A stretch of 14,223 nucleotides of DNA from JACKCP01 sp050253255. GTDB taxonomy: Bacteria > Desulfobacterota > Desulfobacteria > Desulfobacterales > JACKCP01. The DNA lies in contig JBFWJK010000079.1 of the NCBI GenBank assembly GCA_050253255.1, forward strand, positions 1-14,223. The letters are read 5' to 3'. Under the pieces are notes generated by a model. That model was given only the letters and a program-made list of their open reading frames with translations. It ran no database searches and was not told the origin of the DNA. Below are positions 7,906 through 14,223 of this stretch, piece after piece. Every line of letters begins with the position of its first letter. Within the stretch, counting starts at the first letter, position 1. Both the position numbers and the translations under genes were made by a program.

Positions 7906-7971
7906 GTTATATCGGATAAAAACACCCTATTTTAATGATTTTCATTCATCGGAATATCAAAACAGACTTTA

Positions 7972-8008
7972 TGCCGGAGACTGATTAATCACAAAAAAGA
8001 CTCCGGCA
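7972..8008 (-). terminator. Hairpin downstream of the YitT-family gene
   Basis: An 8-bp stem TGCCGGAG / CTCCGGCA with a 21-nt loop begins 9 nt after the stop of the YitT-family gene. The loop contains a run of six T (in the sense of this strand) and a small GATTAATC palindrome. No T run follows the stem immediately, so it is a possible rather than a clear intrinsic terminator. Confidence 0.4.
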
Positions 8009-8016
8009 CTTAAGTA

Positions 8017-8874
8017 TTAATATATTTTTCTTTTGGAAAAGGAAGATCCTATAACGTTGAAAGTGTTTTCAACAATAAAAAGTGCATTTGCATCTTCAGT
8101 AAAAACTATCTCTTCAAGTCTTTTAAGCTGGACATTGTTTATAACAGTCATAAGAACGTTCTTCGGCTGTCTCATATAAGCGCCGTAGCCGTTTATGAAT
8201 GTTGAACTCACCCCCAGATTCTTTATTACCTGATCGGCAATATAATCTGAAAAATCGGATATAATGAATACAACCTTTCTCTGGTTGAAAGCAGATAGTA
8301 CATACTCAAGTGACGCAGAAGTCAGAAAAACAAGAATCATTGATGCAATTACAATATCCGGCTTAAAAAACAGAAAACTGATTCCAAAAATAATTATGTT
8401 GAAGAACATGTATGATTTTCCAAGACCAATATTGAACTTCTGATAAAGAATAATCGCAATTATATCTATACCACCGTTAGAACCCAGACTTTTCAGAACA
8501 ATCCCCGCACCTATTCCGCATATAACGCCTGATGTAAGGGCCGCATAAAACTGATTAACGATTCCGGCATCATAGGTTATAAACTCATAAGCTATTGTAA
8601 GGGCTATTGTTGCATAAAATGTATAAAACATGAATCTTTTGCTTATATAAATAAAGCCAATAACCACAAGGGGAATACTTAAAATTATAAACCAGATACC
8701 TGGAGTGAGTGAATTGAAAAAATAATATATAAGAGTGGCAAAACCAAACAACCCCCCCGGCACGAATCCGTGAGGTACAGCAATGGACTTTAAACCGTAG
8801 GCATAAATTACTGAACCTGCTGTTATCAGAATAAGATTCCACCAAATCGAATAAGAATAATCACGAAGACTCAC
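8017..8874 (-). CDS. YitT-family membrane protein (YitT_membrane plus DUF2179)
   Basis: A 285-residue polytopic membrane protein of unknown transport or sensing role. The N-terminal two thirds hold about five or six hydrophobic helices, with the family's AYGLKSIAVPHGFVPGGL after helix 1, SGVICGIGAGIV, and KSLGSNGGIDIIA. The last 90 or so residues form a soluble DUF2179-like domain (QRKVVFIISDFSDYIADQVI through FINGYGAYM to VFTEDANALFIVE). I start it at GTG 8874, which has GGAGG five bases upstream. The longest frame would begin at a TTG at 8952 with 26 extra residues, but that codon sits in the T-tail of the aspartokinase terminator and has no ribosome site. A short ATCAT-GCA-ATGAT dyad (8914-8926) lies upstream of the chosen start. 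Substrate is unknown for the family as far as I can say. Confidence 0.88.
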   Translation of the reverse strand: MSLRDYSYSIWWNLILITAGSVIYAYGLKSIAVPHGFVPGGLFGFATLIYYFFNSLTPGIWFIILSIPLVVIGFIYISKRFMFYTFYATIALTIAYEFITYDAGIVNQFYAALTSGVICGIGAGIVLKSLGSNGGIDIIAIILYQKFNIGLGKSYMFFNIIIFGISFLFFKPDIVIASMILVFLTSASLEYVLSAFNQRKVVFIISDFSDYIADQVIKNLGVSSTFINGYGAYMRQPKNVLMTVINNVQLKRLEEIVFTEDANALFIVENTFNVIGSSFSKRKIY

Positions 8875-8950
8875 AATTTCCTCCGAATAAAAAAAGAATT
8901 GAGTATTCCCTTTATCATGCAATGATGCGTTTACCTGAAAAACTCTATTC

Positions 8951-8996
8951 AAAAAAATAAAAAACAGAGCGAAAAAGATAAAAATTCCGCTCTGTT
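8951..8996 (-). terminator. Rho-independent terminator of the aspartokinase gene
   Basis: Read on the - strand, a perfect 9-bp stem AACAGAGCG / CGCTCTGTT with a 16-nt loop is followed directly by TTTTATTTTTTTG. This is the clearest intrinsic terminator in the window. It lies about 115 bp after the aspartokinase stop and separates that gene from the YitT-family gene, which therefore needs its own promoter. Confidence 0.85.
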
Positions 8997-9110
8997 AAGT
9001 GTCGGCAGTTTAGTAACAGTTAAAGATATTTCAGTCAACCATATAATTTATTCAACTGCCGGCCCGTTTTTTTCAAAGAGCTGCTTCATAGTGAAAAGCG
9101 GCTTCAAGGC

Positions 9111-10544
9111 CTAAACATCCTCTAATACAGATTCAGACTCTTCCTGTTTTTCTATAAGCTCTCTGTGAAGTACAAGAAGGGCTTTATTAAAATCCTTTTC
9201 CTCTATTATGAACTGCATATCAACCTGTCTCATGCTCTGCTGGACAGCAAGAATGTTTATCCCTTCTTCAAAAAGAGCTTTTGCTGCTGCTGACAAAAAG
9301 CCGGGAACAGACATATTGCTTCCTATTGCAGAAACCATTGCCACCTTTCTTACAGACACTTCAGCAGAGGGATATTTCTTTTCTATTGCCTCTATAAGCT
9401 TGTTTATTTTATCAAGAGAAGCAGTTACATAATGGGTTATTGTATTTGCATTGAGATTTTTTGCAACATATCTGATTCTGAAGTTTTTAAAAAGTTCAGT
9501 AACAATAAAATCCCTGTCATACTGACCAACAGTATCCTGATCAAAAACTTCAACCCCGTAAAGATTCGCTCTGCCGGCAATTATTTCAACCCTTGGCTCA
9601 AGGCTTTTATAGTCGCTGCTTATTACTGTTCCGGGATGATCCGGCTCAAAAGTATTTTTAACCCTCAAGGGTATTCCAAGCTGCCTCAGTCCTTTTGCTG
9701 CTCTGGGATGGATAGCCTCCATGCCAAGATCTGAAAGCTGGTCAGCCACATCATAATTGGTTTTTCCTATTGTTCTGACCTTATCCTCACCTACTACTTT
9801 CGGATCCCCGCTGCTTAAATGGAATTCTTTATGTATTATACCTTCAAGAGCACTGGTAATGCAGGCAACCTTTGAAAAGGTTATTTCGCTGTATCCCCTG
9901 TCATAAGTATCCATTATCCCTTCTTTACATCTTGTATAACCTGTCACAATCGGAAGTTCAGAAGATAAATCAATATCACTGAAAAAATATTTGATTTTTT
10001 CATCAAAATCCATGCTTTCATCTTCCATCCATCCTGTCAGATCCACAAACCTCGAATTTATCCCCATATTGTTGAGAATAAGAAAACTGTTGTGAGCACT
10101 GTGAGCTTCTCCAAGTGCGCTCAGCATTTCCCTTATTGCACTCAGATGCTCCTCCAGCTGGAAATGACCAAAAGAACAAAGTCTTGTAAGATCTATAAGA
10201 CAGCTTCTTACACCCTCTATTCTCTCCTTTACAAACCTGTCTGCAAGCTGAAGATCAAGCCCAAGATGTTCAAGGGATGCATTAATCTCACACATTCTTA
10301 CTCCCACTTTTGTAATCGCATCGCCCCAGGCCCAGGAGTCGTCTCCATTAGAAAAAAGACCGTAAACACCAGGCTCACTGGTCTTCTTATGCTCCAGAAG
10401 CATGTCGGTAATTCCTGCATAAGCTGAAACGACATATACTCTGTTATAAATATTGTCCTTGTCTTTAAGTATTATATTGTTAAGAACCTTCTCAAAATCT
10501 GACATGGAAGTGCCGCCGATTTTTTCCACCGTATGAAACGCCAT
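9111..10544 (-). CDS. ask: Aspartate kinase, ectoine-pathway type (Ask_Ect-like)
   Basis: A 477-residue kinase making L-aspartyl-4-phosphate from aspartate and ATP, the first step toward lysine, threonine, methionine and, in some bacteria, ectoine. The N-terminus HTVEKIGGTSMSDFEKVL (KIGG instead of the usual KFGGTSV), VVSAYAGITDMLLEHKKT, GHFQLEEHL with REMLSALGEAHSAHNS, and DLTGW match, from memory, the Ask_Ect proteins encoded with ectABC. Catalytic-domain motifs include TGYTRCKEGIM, DRGYSEITFSKVA (215-227), HLSSGDPKVV (242-251) and GMEAIHPRAA. Two ACT domains occupy about 318-477. I chose ATG 10544, which has AGGGAG eight bases upstream; the frame opens 22 codons earlier without a ribosome site. 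No ectoine or lysine gene lies nearby. It has a long leader and its own terminator, so it is probably monocistronic. Confidence 0.9.
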   Translation of the reverse strand: MAFHTVEKIGGTSMSDFEKVLNNIILKDKDNIYNRVYVVSAYAGITDMLLEHKKTSEPGVYGLFSNGDDSWAWGDAITKVGVRMCEINASLEHLGLDLQLADRFVKERIEGVRSCLIDLTRLCSFGHFQLEEHLSAIREMLSALGEAHSAHNSFLILNNMGINSRFVDLTGWMEDESMDFDEKIKYFFSDIDLSSELPIVTGYTRCKEGIMDTYDRGYSEITFSKVACITSALEGIIHKEFHLSSGDPKVVGEDKVRTIGKTNYDVADQLSDLGMEAIHPRAAKGLRQLGIPLRVKNTFEPDHPGTVISSDYKSLEPRVEIIAGRANLYGVEVFDQDTVGQYDRDFIVTELFKNFRIRYVAKNLNANTITHYVTASLDKINKLIEAIEKKYPSAEVSVRKVAMVSAIGSNMSVPGFLSAAAKALFEEGINILAVQQSMRQVDMQFIIEEKDFNKALLVLHRELIEKQEESESVLEDV

Positions 10545-10968
10545 ATTACTAACTCCCTGAAATATTGTTGTAAATTTTAACAAACCCCGCAAAAAACATC
10601 CAGATAACAACCAGTCATATCTGAATCATTTAGCGGAGCTCAAAATTTAATGGTTTAAACAATTTTAAATTACTATTAGAACTGAAAACGGCTTTTTCCC
10701 AAAGTTTAGTCAAAAAAGCCACAGGTTTTGATTTGCAAAAATAAATTTCTGAAAAGATAAGATGCATAAAAGAGTAAAACATAACTAAAGTCTTAGAATT
10801 GTTCAACATTTTATAATACCATATTAAACATAATAAAAAACGACTTTTTAATCCCCCTGTGTTAAGTTCGCAGTAAGTTCAGTCATTAATATCAAAGATG
10901 AAATAATTGTCAAGGCAGGCGGAAAAACCTCCAACGCCTCATGTTCATTAAGACATTGCAGATCCCAA
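10545..10968 (-). other. 424-bp intergenic region: long aspartokinase leader
   Basis: No convincing gene lies here. On the - strand it holds a promoter candidate (10886-10913), a direct repeat (GAACTTA twice, 11 bp apart, at 10863-10880) just downstream of the -10, and a hairpin with 8-bp arms GGCTTTTT / AAAAAGCC (10690-10697 and 10713-10720) followed by GTTTTC. Near the right end a 5-bp stem AGGCG/CGCCT (10917-10921 and 10935-10939) has no T tail and is a poor terminator for the upstream gene. If the promoter is real, the aspartokinase mRNA leader is over 300 nt, which is long enough for attenuation or an RNA switch. I do not recognise a known riboswitch; the sequence lacks an obvious lysine-riboswitch pattern. 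Confidence 0.55.
10886..10913 (-). promoter_or_regulatory. Candidate sigma-70 promoter for the aspartokinase
   Basis: On the - strand a perfect TTGACA (-35) is followed after 16 bp by TATTAA (-10, four of six consensus bases), about 340 bp upstream of the aspartokinase start. The distance is unusual, so either the leader is long or a nearer promoter exists that I cannot single out. Confidence 0.4.
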
Positions 10969-11769
10969 TTATTTAAGAATCCTTATCCTGTGGGTAGCCT
11001 TAAGTCTTTCCCATAGTTTTTTTATGATAATTTCAGCAATTTCAAACTCTTCAAGATTCTGCTTCCCTGAAATCTGCATACAGTCATCCAAAAGAACATT
11101 ATTTTTAGGCCAGTAATATTTAGATAAAATTGTTATTCCAAGTACAAGGAGAACGTCAGGAAGTTCACTTTCATGCATATTGGATATGATAACCCTGTCC
11201 TTTAAGGGGAGTGAACCCATGAGATCTTCAACAACTGACTTGACAGAAAAGGAACTGGACGAATAATCAGGGGCTTTCACATGTATTGGAGAAGCTAATT
11301 TTTCCGGATTGGTCTTCATTAAAAGAATATATAGGAGAGATTCGAAAACGCCCTTCACAATATCAGTTTTGTCAGGTTTCACAGTATCGTCAGTTTTAAA
11401 CATCAAACATGAAATTCCGTTTTCAAAAACAAAACTGCCAAGTCTGTCCGACATCTGATGAACACTGCCAGAATTTATATCGAGGAAACAAAACTGAACA
11501 TTTTTTTCGATGCAGTGATTTTTAATCTCAGTATACCAGTCATCTACAGGTAAATCGCAGGCGGACAGATATATCAATCCGTCGGCACATTCAATATTTT
11601 TGAAATCGGCTTCCTTTTCGCCTGAAACTTCTTCAAGGGCAAACCTTTCATAATTAATACCCGAAATTTCTGACGAAAAGCCTTTTGTTTCAATTTTGTA
11701 TTTCAGGGCTGTCTCAAGAATCGATTTTTCAGCCTCGGATCTTCCGCTGCAAATTATTGTAGTAATCAT
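10969..11769 (-). CDS. Hypothetical two-domain protein, molybdenum-carrier/SLOG-like N-terminus
   Basis: A 266-residue soluble protein without signal peptide or membrane segment. Residues 1-150 follow the layout of the YpsA-like 'putative molybdenum carrier' fold: TTIICSGRSEAEKSILETAL (3-22) in place of ISGGQTGVDRAALDxAL; KIETKGF (25-31); the YERFALEE segment; FKNIECADGLIYLS (56-69) aligned to the N-x-x-D-S-D-x-x-L-I strand; FCFLDIN (93-99); and ENGISCLMF (116-124) aligned to ENGIxxLNVAG. The glycine-rich GGQTGxD loop is lost, so ligand binding may differ. Residues about 172-266 form a separate, mostly helical domain with PLKDRVIISNMHESEL, a KNNVLL segment (222-227) and a basic LWERLKATHRIRILK end, resembling the domain I remember as DUF6794. 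Start ATG has AAGG seven bases upstream. Divergent from ftsY. Function unknown; assignment by eye only. Confidence 0.6.
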   Translation of the reverse strand: MITTIICSGRSEAEKSILETALKYKIETKGFSSEISGINYERFALEEVSGEKEADFKNIECADGLIYLSACDLPVDDWYTEIKNHCIEKNVQFCFLDINSGSVHQMSDRLGSFVFENGISCLMFKTDDTVKPDKTDIVKGVFESLLYILLMKTNPEKLASPIHVKAPDYSSSSFSVKSVVEDLMGSLPLKDRVIISNMHESELPDVLLVLGITILSKYYWPKNNVLLDDCMQISGKQNLEEFEIAEIIIKKLWERLKATHRIRILK

Positions 11770-11991
11770 GACAAAACCTTATGCTTTTACAGTTCCTGCT
11801 TATTTCTTTTTCTGAATTTCTGCAGGCGGCTGCAAAAGAGTTTCCTTGTTTTTTAAATGATTAGTATGTATTTATCACCATAAAAACTGATAATATTTTT
11901 ATTATTTTGTTTTGTATTCATTTTAAATATATTCGAATTAAAAAAATACAGATTTTTGTAACAAAAAATTTAATTTTATGGAGTAAAAAAT

Positions 11992-12987
11992 ATGATATTT
12001 GGCAGAAAAAGTAAAAAGAAATCAGATAACCAGGATAACTGGATAAAACAAAAACTCGAAATTGAAACAAAAAAACCGGACACTGAAGAAAAAAAGGGAT
12101 TTCTGTCATCTCTTAAAAAAGGACTTACAAAAACCAGACAGATTCTGACAACTGATCTTGAAGATTTGTTTACAGGGAACAGACTCAACATTTCCCATTT
12201 GGAAGAGCTGGAAGAACGGTTGATATCTTCTGACCTTGGAGTAAAAACATCCATGGAACTGATTGCAATGATTGAAGAAAACGAGTCGGAAATAAAATCT
12301 CCGGACCAGCTTAAAAGTTTTATCAGAAACCAGCTTTTATCCTTCATGAAAAAGCCTGAGGATAAAATTTATCCAAAACCTCATGTAATACTTGTAACCG
12401 GGGTAAACGGCGTAGGTAAAACCACAACCATAGGTAAATTAGCGAACAAATTTACAAGTGAAGGCAAATCTGTTCTTATCGGAGCTGCCGACACCTTCAG
12501 AGCCGCAGCCTGCGAACAGCTTGAAAAATGGGCAAAAAGATCAGAAAGTGATTTTGTCAGGCACAAAGAAAAAACCGATCCTGCCGCAGTTGCATTCGAC
12601 AGCGTAGATGCAGGAATTGCAAGAAATAAGGATGTAGTAATAATTGATACTGCAGGAAGACTACACAACAAGGACAATCTTATGAAAGAACTTGTAAAAA
12701 TAAAGTCTACAATAAATAAACGGCTTGAAGGCGCTCCCCATGAAATTCTTCTGGTTGTAGATGCCTCCACGGGCCAGAACGCCCTGTCCCAGGCAAAAAT
12801 ATTTCAAGAGGCAGCAGGCATAACAGGAATCATAATTACAAAAATGGATGGAACAGCTAAAGGAGGAATTGCAGCCGCAATCCAGAAGGAGTTTAAAATT
12901 CCGGTTGAATATATCGGAGTAGGAGAAAAAATAGATGATTTACAAAGATTTGATCCTGAAACATTTCTTGATGCTATCCTGAATTAG
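11992..12987 (+). CDS. ftsY: Signal recognition particle receptor FtsY
   Basis: A 331-residue SRP-family GTPase that docks ribosome-SRP complexes at the membrane for co-translational insertion. The A region is short and strongly charged (1-60, rich in Lys and Glu), as in compact FtsY proteins, and FLSSLKKGLTKTRQIL (37-52) is the typical membrane-binding/N-domain lead-in. N domain about 60-125; G domain with G1 GVNGVGKTT (137-145), DTFRAAACEQL (167-177), DTAGRLHNKDNLM (219-231), TKMDGTAKGG (283-292) and the closing GVGEKIDDLQRF (309-320). DTFRAAACEQL is FtsY-specific, where Ffh has DxxRPAAxEQL. Start ATG has GGAG eight bases upstream, after a very AT-rich 222-bp divergent intergenic region in which I cannot single out a promoter. 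No ftsE/ftsX or ffh nearby. All motifs needed for GTPase function are present. Confidence 0.97.
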   Translation: MIFGRKSKKKSDNQDNWIKQKLEIETKKPDTEEKKGFLSSLKKGLTKTRQILTTDLEDLFTGNRLNISHLEELEERLISSDLGVKTSMELIAMIEENESEIKSPDQLKSFIRNQLLSFMKKPEDKIYPKPHVILVTGVNGVGKTTTIGKLANKFTSEGKSVLIGAADTFRAAACEQLEKWAKRSESDFVRHKEKTDPAAVAFDSVDAGIARNKDVVIIDTAGRLHNKDNLMKELVKIKSTINKRLEGAPHEILLVVDASTGQNALSQAKIFQEAAGITGIIITKMDGTAKGGIAAAIQKEFKIPVEYIGVGEKIDDLQRFDPETFLDAILN

Positions 12988-12997
12988 ATTCCAGCAG

Positions 12998-13026
12998 GTA
13001 TCAGGCATTACACCAATGTCTGATAC
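12998..13026. terminator. Hairpin between convergent ftsY and peptidase genes
   Basis: A 12-bp stem (GTATCAGGCATT against AATGTCTGATAC, with one G-T pair) encloses the loop ACACC. It begins 11 nt after the ftsY stop and ends 47 nt from the stop of the convergent peptidase gene. No clean T run follows on either strand, although AT-rich sequence does. Position and strength suggest a shared transcript end. Confidence 0.6.
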
Positions 13027-13073
13027 AAATAAATTAAGCAGGATTTATAAGATATCTGTTATTATTTCAATAT

Positions 13074-14223
13074 TTATCTGCTCGCAAGAGAAGCAATAAA
13101 TTTTTCTTTTTTCCCGCCCAGCTGATTGTTCATATAATCAGTTCTTATCTGAACAAGAGTCTTAAAAGCTTCAAGTTTGTCTGTTGATACAGGCTCGCCT
13201 TTTTCTGCCTTGACTTTGTTTGGATCAACAGGCCGGTTGTTTATTCTTACTTCATAGTGAACATGGGGGCCGGTTGCTATCCCGGTTTCCCCAACCCTTG
13301 CCAGAACCTGGCCCTGCTCAATGTAATCTCCTTTTCTTGCTATAAGAGTATTGCAGTGCCCATAATAGGTTTTATAACCGTTAGGATGTCTTAAAATTAC
13401 AAGATTACCGTAACCGTTCTGCCATCCTGAAAAAATAACTGTTCCGTTTGCAGTTGCAAAAATCGGAGTACCCTTTGGTGCACCATAATCAATGCCAGTA
13501 TGTGCTTTATATTTTTCATGCACAGGATGGAATCTTCTTATGGAAAAAGAGGAAGTTAAAACTCCGAATTTAACCGGCACCCTTAAAAACATTTTTTTTA
13601 AAGGCCTGCCGGATTCATCATAATAACCTTTTGTTTTACCGTCATCAAAGTAAAAAGCTGAAAAAGACTCTGAAGAACCAATATATCTGGCCGCTAAAAT
13701 TTTTCCATAACCGCAGAAACTTTGATTAACAAATTTCTTTTCATAAAGAATCTGAATTTTGTCATGTTTCCTGGGGTAAAGATAAAAATCTATATCCCAT
13801 GAAAATATTTCAGCAAACTGTGCCGCAAGGGCAGGACTTTCTCCTGATTTTATTACTGCATCATAAAAACTTGAATCTATTTCAAATTCAGAAGTTTCAA
13901 TTGATATATCAGGAATTATCTCCTTTTTAGACACATCAAAGGTATTATTTTCATTTCTTACAGCAATAAACTGATTTTCAGGGTCTGTCTTATATACAAA
14001 CTCTTCAATCAAACCTGCATTATCTGTTTTTGCAGTGAACTTATGTACCGGCAGTGCATGTCTGAAATCAAAATAGTCCTTGAAACTTGATGTAAGACTC
14101 ATAATTTCTGTGGAAGAAATACCAAGCAGACGAAGCTTTTCATATAAAGTATAGTTTTCCAGTTTTTCATTAAAAATATTAAATTGAGATTGATCTAAAG
14201 CCGCCTCAAGAACTGAGGTGTTT
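13074..14223 (-). CDS. M23-family peptidoglycan DD-endopeptidase, 5' end outside the window
   Basis: A periplasmic zinc peptidase that cuts peptide cross-links in peptidoglycan. The frame remains open past the ATG at 14102 to the window edge, adding 40 residues (for example LYEKLRLLGISSTEIMSLTS, an OapA/LysM-like lead-in), so the true start and any signal peptide lie beyond base 14223; 382 residues are visible. In that numbering an N-terminal region of the kind seen in MepM-type enzymes (AAQFAEIFSWDIDF, about 132-145) precedes the M23 domain, which has HTGIDYG (H241, D245), YYGH (H289) and HVHYEV (H320, H322). All zinc and catalytic positions are therefore present, so it should be active and not an EnvC-like pseudo-peptidase. 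The basic tail ends FIASLASR. Convergent with ftsY. Closest known relatives by layout are MepM/YebA-type enzymes. Confidence 0.93.
   Translation of the reverse strand, partial: NTSVLEAALDQSQFNIFNEKLENYTLYEKLRLLGISSTEIMSLTSSFKDYFDFRHALPVHKFTAKTDNAGLIEEFVYKTDPENQFIAVRNENNTFDVSKKEIIPDISIETSEFEIDSSFYDAVIKSGESPALAAQFAEIFSWDIDFYLYPRKHDKIQILYEKKFVNQSFCGYGKILAARYIGSSESFSAFYFDDGKTKGYYDESGRPLKKMFLRVPVKFGVLTSSFSIRRFHPVHEKYKAHTGIDYGAPKGTPIFATANGTVIFSGWQNGYGNLVILRHPNGYKTYYGHCNTLIARKGDYIEQGQVLARVGETGIATGPHVHYEVRINNRPVDPNKVKAEKGEPVSTDKLEAFKTLVQIRTDYMNNQLGGKKEKFIASLASR

Noticed and set aside
9041..9083. 13-codon reading frame (ATG on the - strand) after the aspartokinase
   Set aside because: It has no ribosome site, is very short and overlaps the spaced inverted repeat; nothing supports translation.
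10545..10610. 22-residue N-terminal extension of the aspartokinase
   Set aside because: The extension has no ribosome site, while ATG 10544 has AGGGAG at good spacing and starts directly before the conserved HTVEKIGGTS.
10545..10968. Lysine riboswitch ahead of the aspartokinase
   Set aside because: The region is long enough, but I could not find the characteristic paired elements; only one modest hairpin and a small dyad are clear.
11821..11834. Short GC-rich hairpin TGCAG-GCGG-CTGCA between the hypothetical gene and ftsY
   Set aside because: The stem is only 5 bp with no T tail, and it lies in a divergent region where no terminator is expected.
1..14223. Defence island, mobile element, CRISPR array or phage remnant
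   Set aside because: No transposase, integrase, terminal repeats, regular direct-repeat array or known defence gene was seen; all confident genes are of chromosomal housekeeping or metabolic type.

Overview
The window is an AT-rich, densely coded stretch of ordinary-looking bacterial chromosome. It holds eleven protein-coding genes, two of them cut by the window edges. I see no tRNA or rRNA gene, CRISPR array, transposase, integrase or other sign of mobility. The proteins suggest a Gram-negative, probably anaerobic bacterium. Several of them (a TerB/J-domain DjlA, an ectoine-type aspartokinase, an AGPS-like flavoenzyme) recall Desulfobacterota (the former Deltaproteobacteria), but that placement is inference from general resemblance.

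Left block (1-4372, + strand): a tight three-gene operon with gaps of 12 and 16 nt. It encodes the C-terminal part of a GlpD-type FAD glycerol-3-phosphate dehydrogenase, an FGGY sugar/glycerol kinase, and an FAD enzyme that closely resembles alkyl-dihydroxyacetonephosphate synthase (AGPS), including its triple-His C-terminal motif. Together they form a glycerol-phosphate/DHAP module, plausibly tied to ether-lipid formation. A 9-bp hairpin sits between its end and the convergent next gene.

Middle block (4418-10544, all - strand), in order of transcription from the right: an aspartokinase of the ectoine-pathway type (Ask_Ect) with a long leader and a clear intrinsic terminator; a YitT-family membrane protein, best started at a GTG that is 78 nt inside the longest ORF; a universal stress protein; a TerB/J-domain co-chaperone (DjlA); and a membrane-anchored nucleotide-sugar 4,6-dehydratase of the CapD/WbpM/PglF type. 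Most have their own upstream signals, so they look like neighbouring single units and not one operon. Two promoter regions (djlA and the stress protein) carry inverted repeats placed like operators.

Right block (10969-14223): a hypothetical protein on the - strand whose N-terminal half looks like a degenerate YpsA/'putative molybdenum carrier' (SLOG-like) fold, joined to a second helical domain; ftsY (SRP receptor) divergent on the + strand; and, convergent with it, an M23 peptidoglycan endopeptidase whose 5' end lies beyond the right edge. A 12-bp hairpin separates ftsY and the peptidase.

I did not find an obviously new multi-gene system. The best candidates for a closer look are the GlpD-kinase-AGPS operon, the aspartokinase without ectABC beside it, and the two-domain hypothetical protein.
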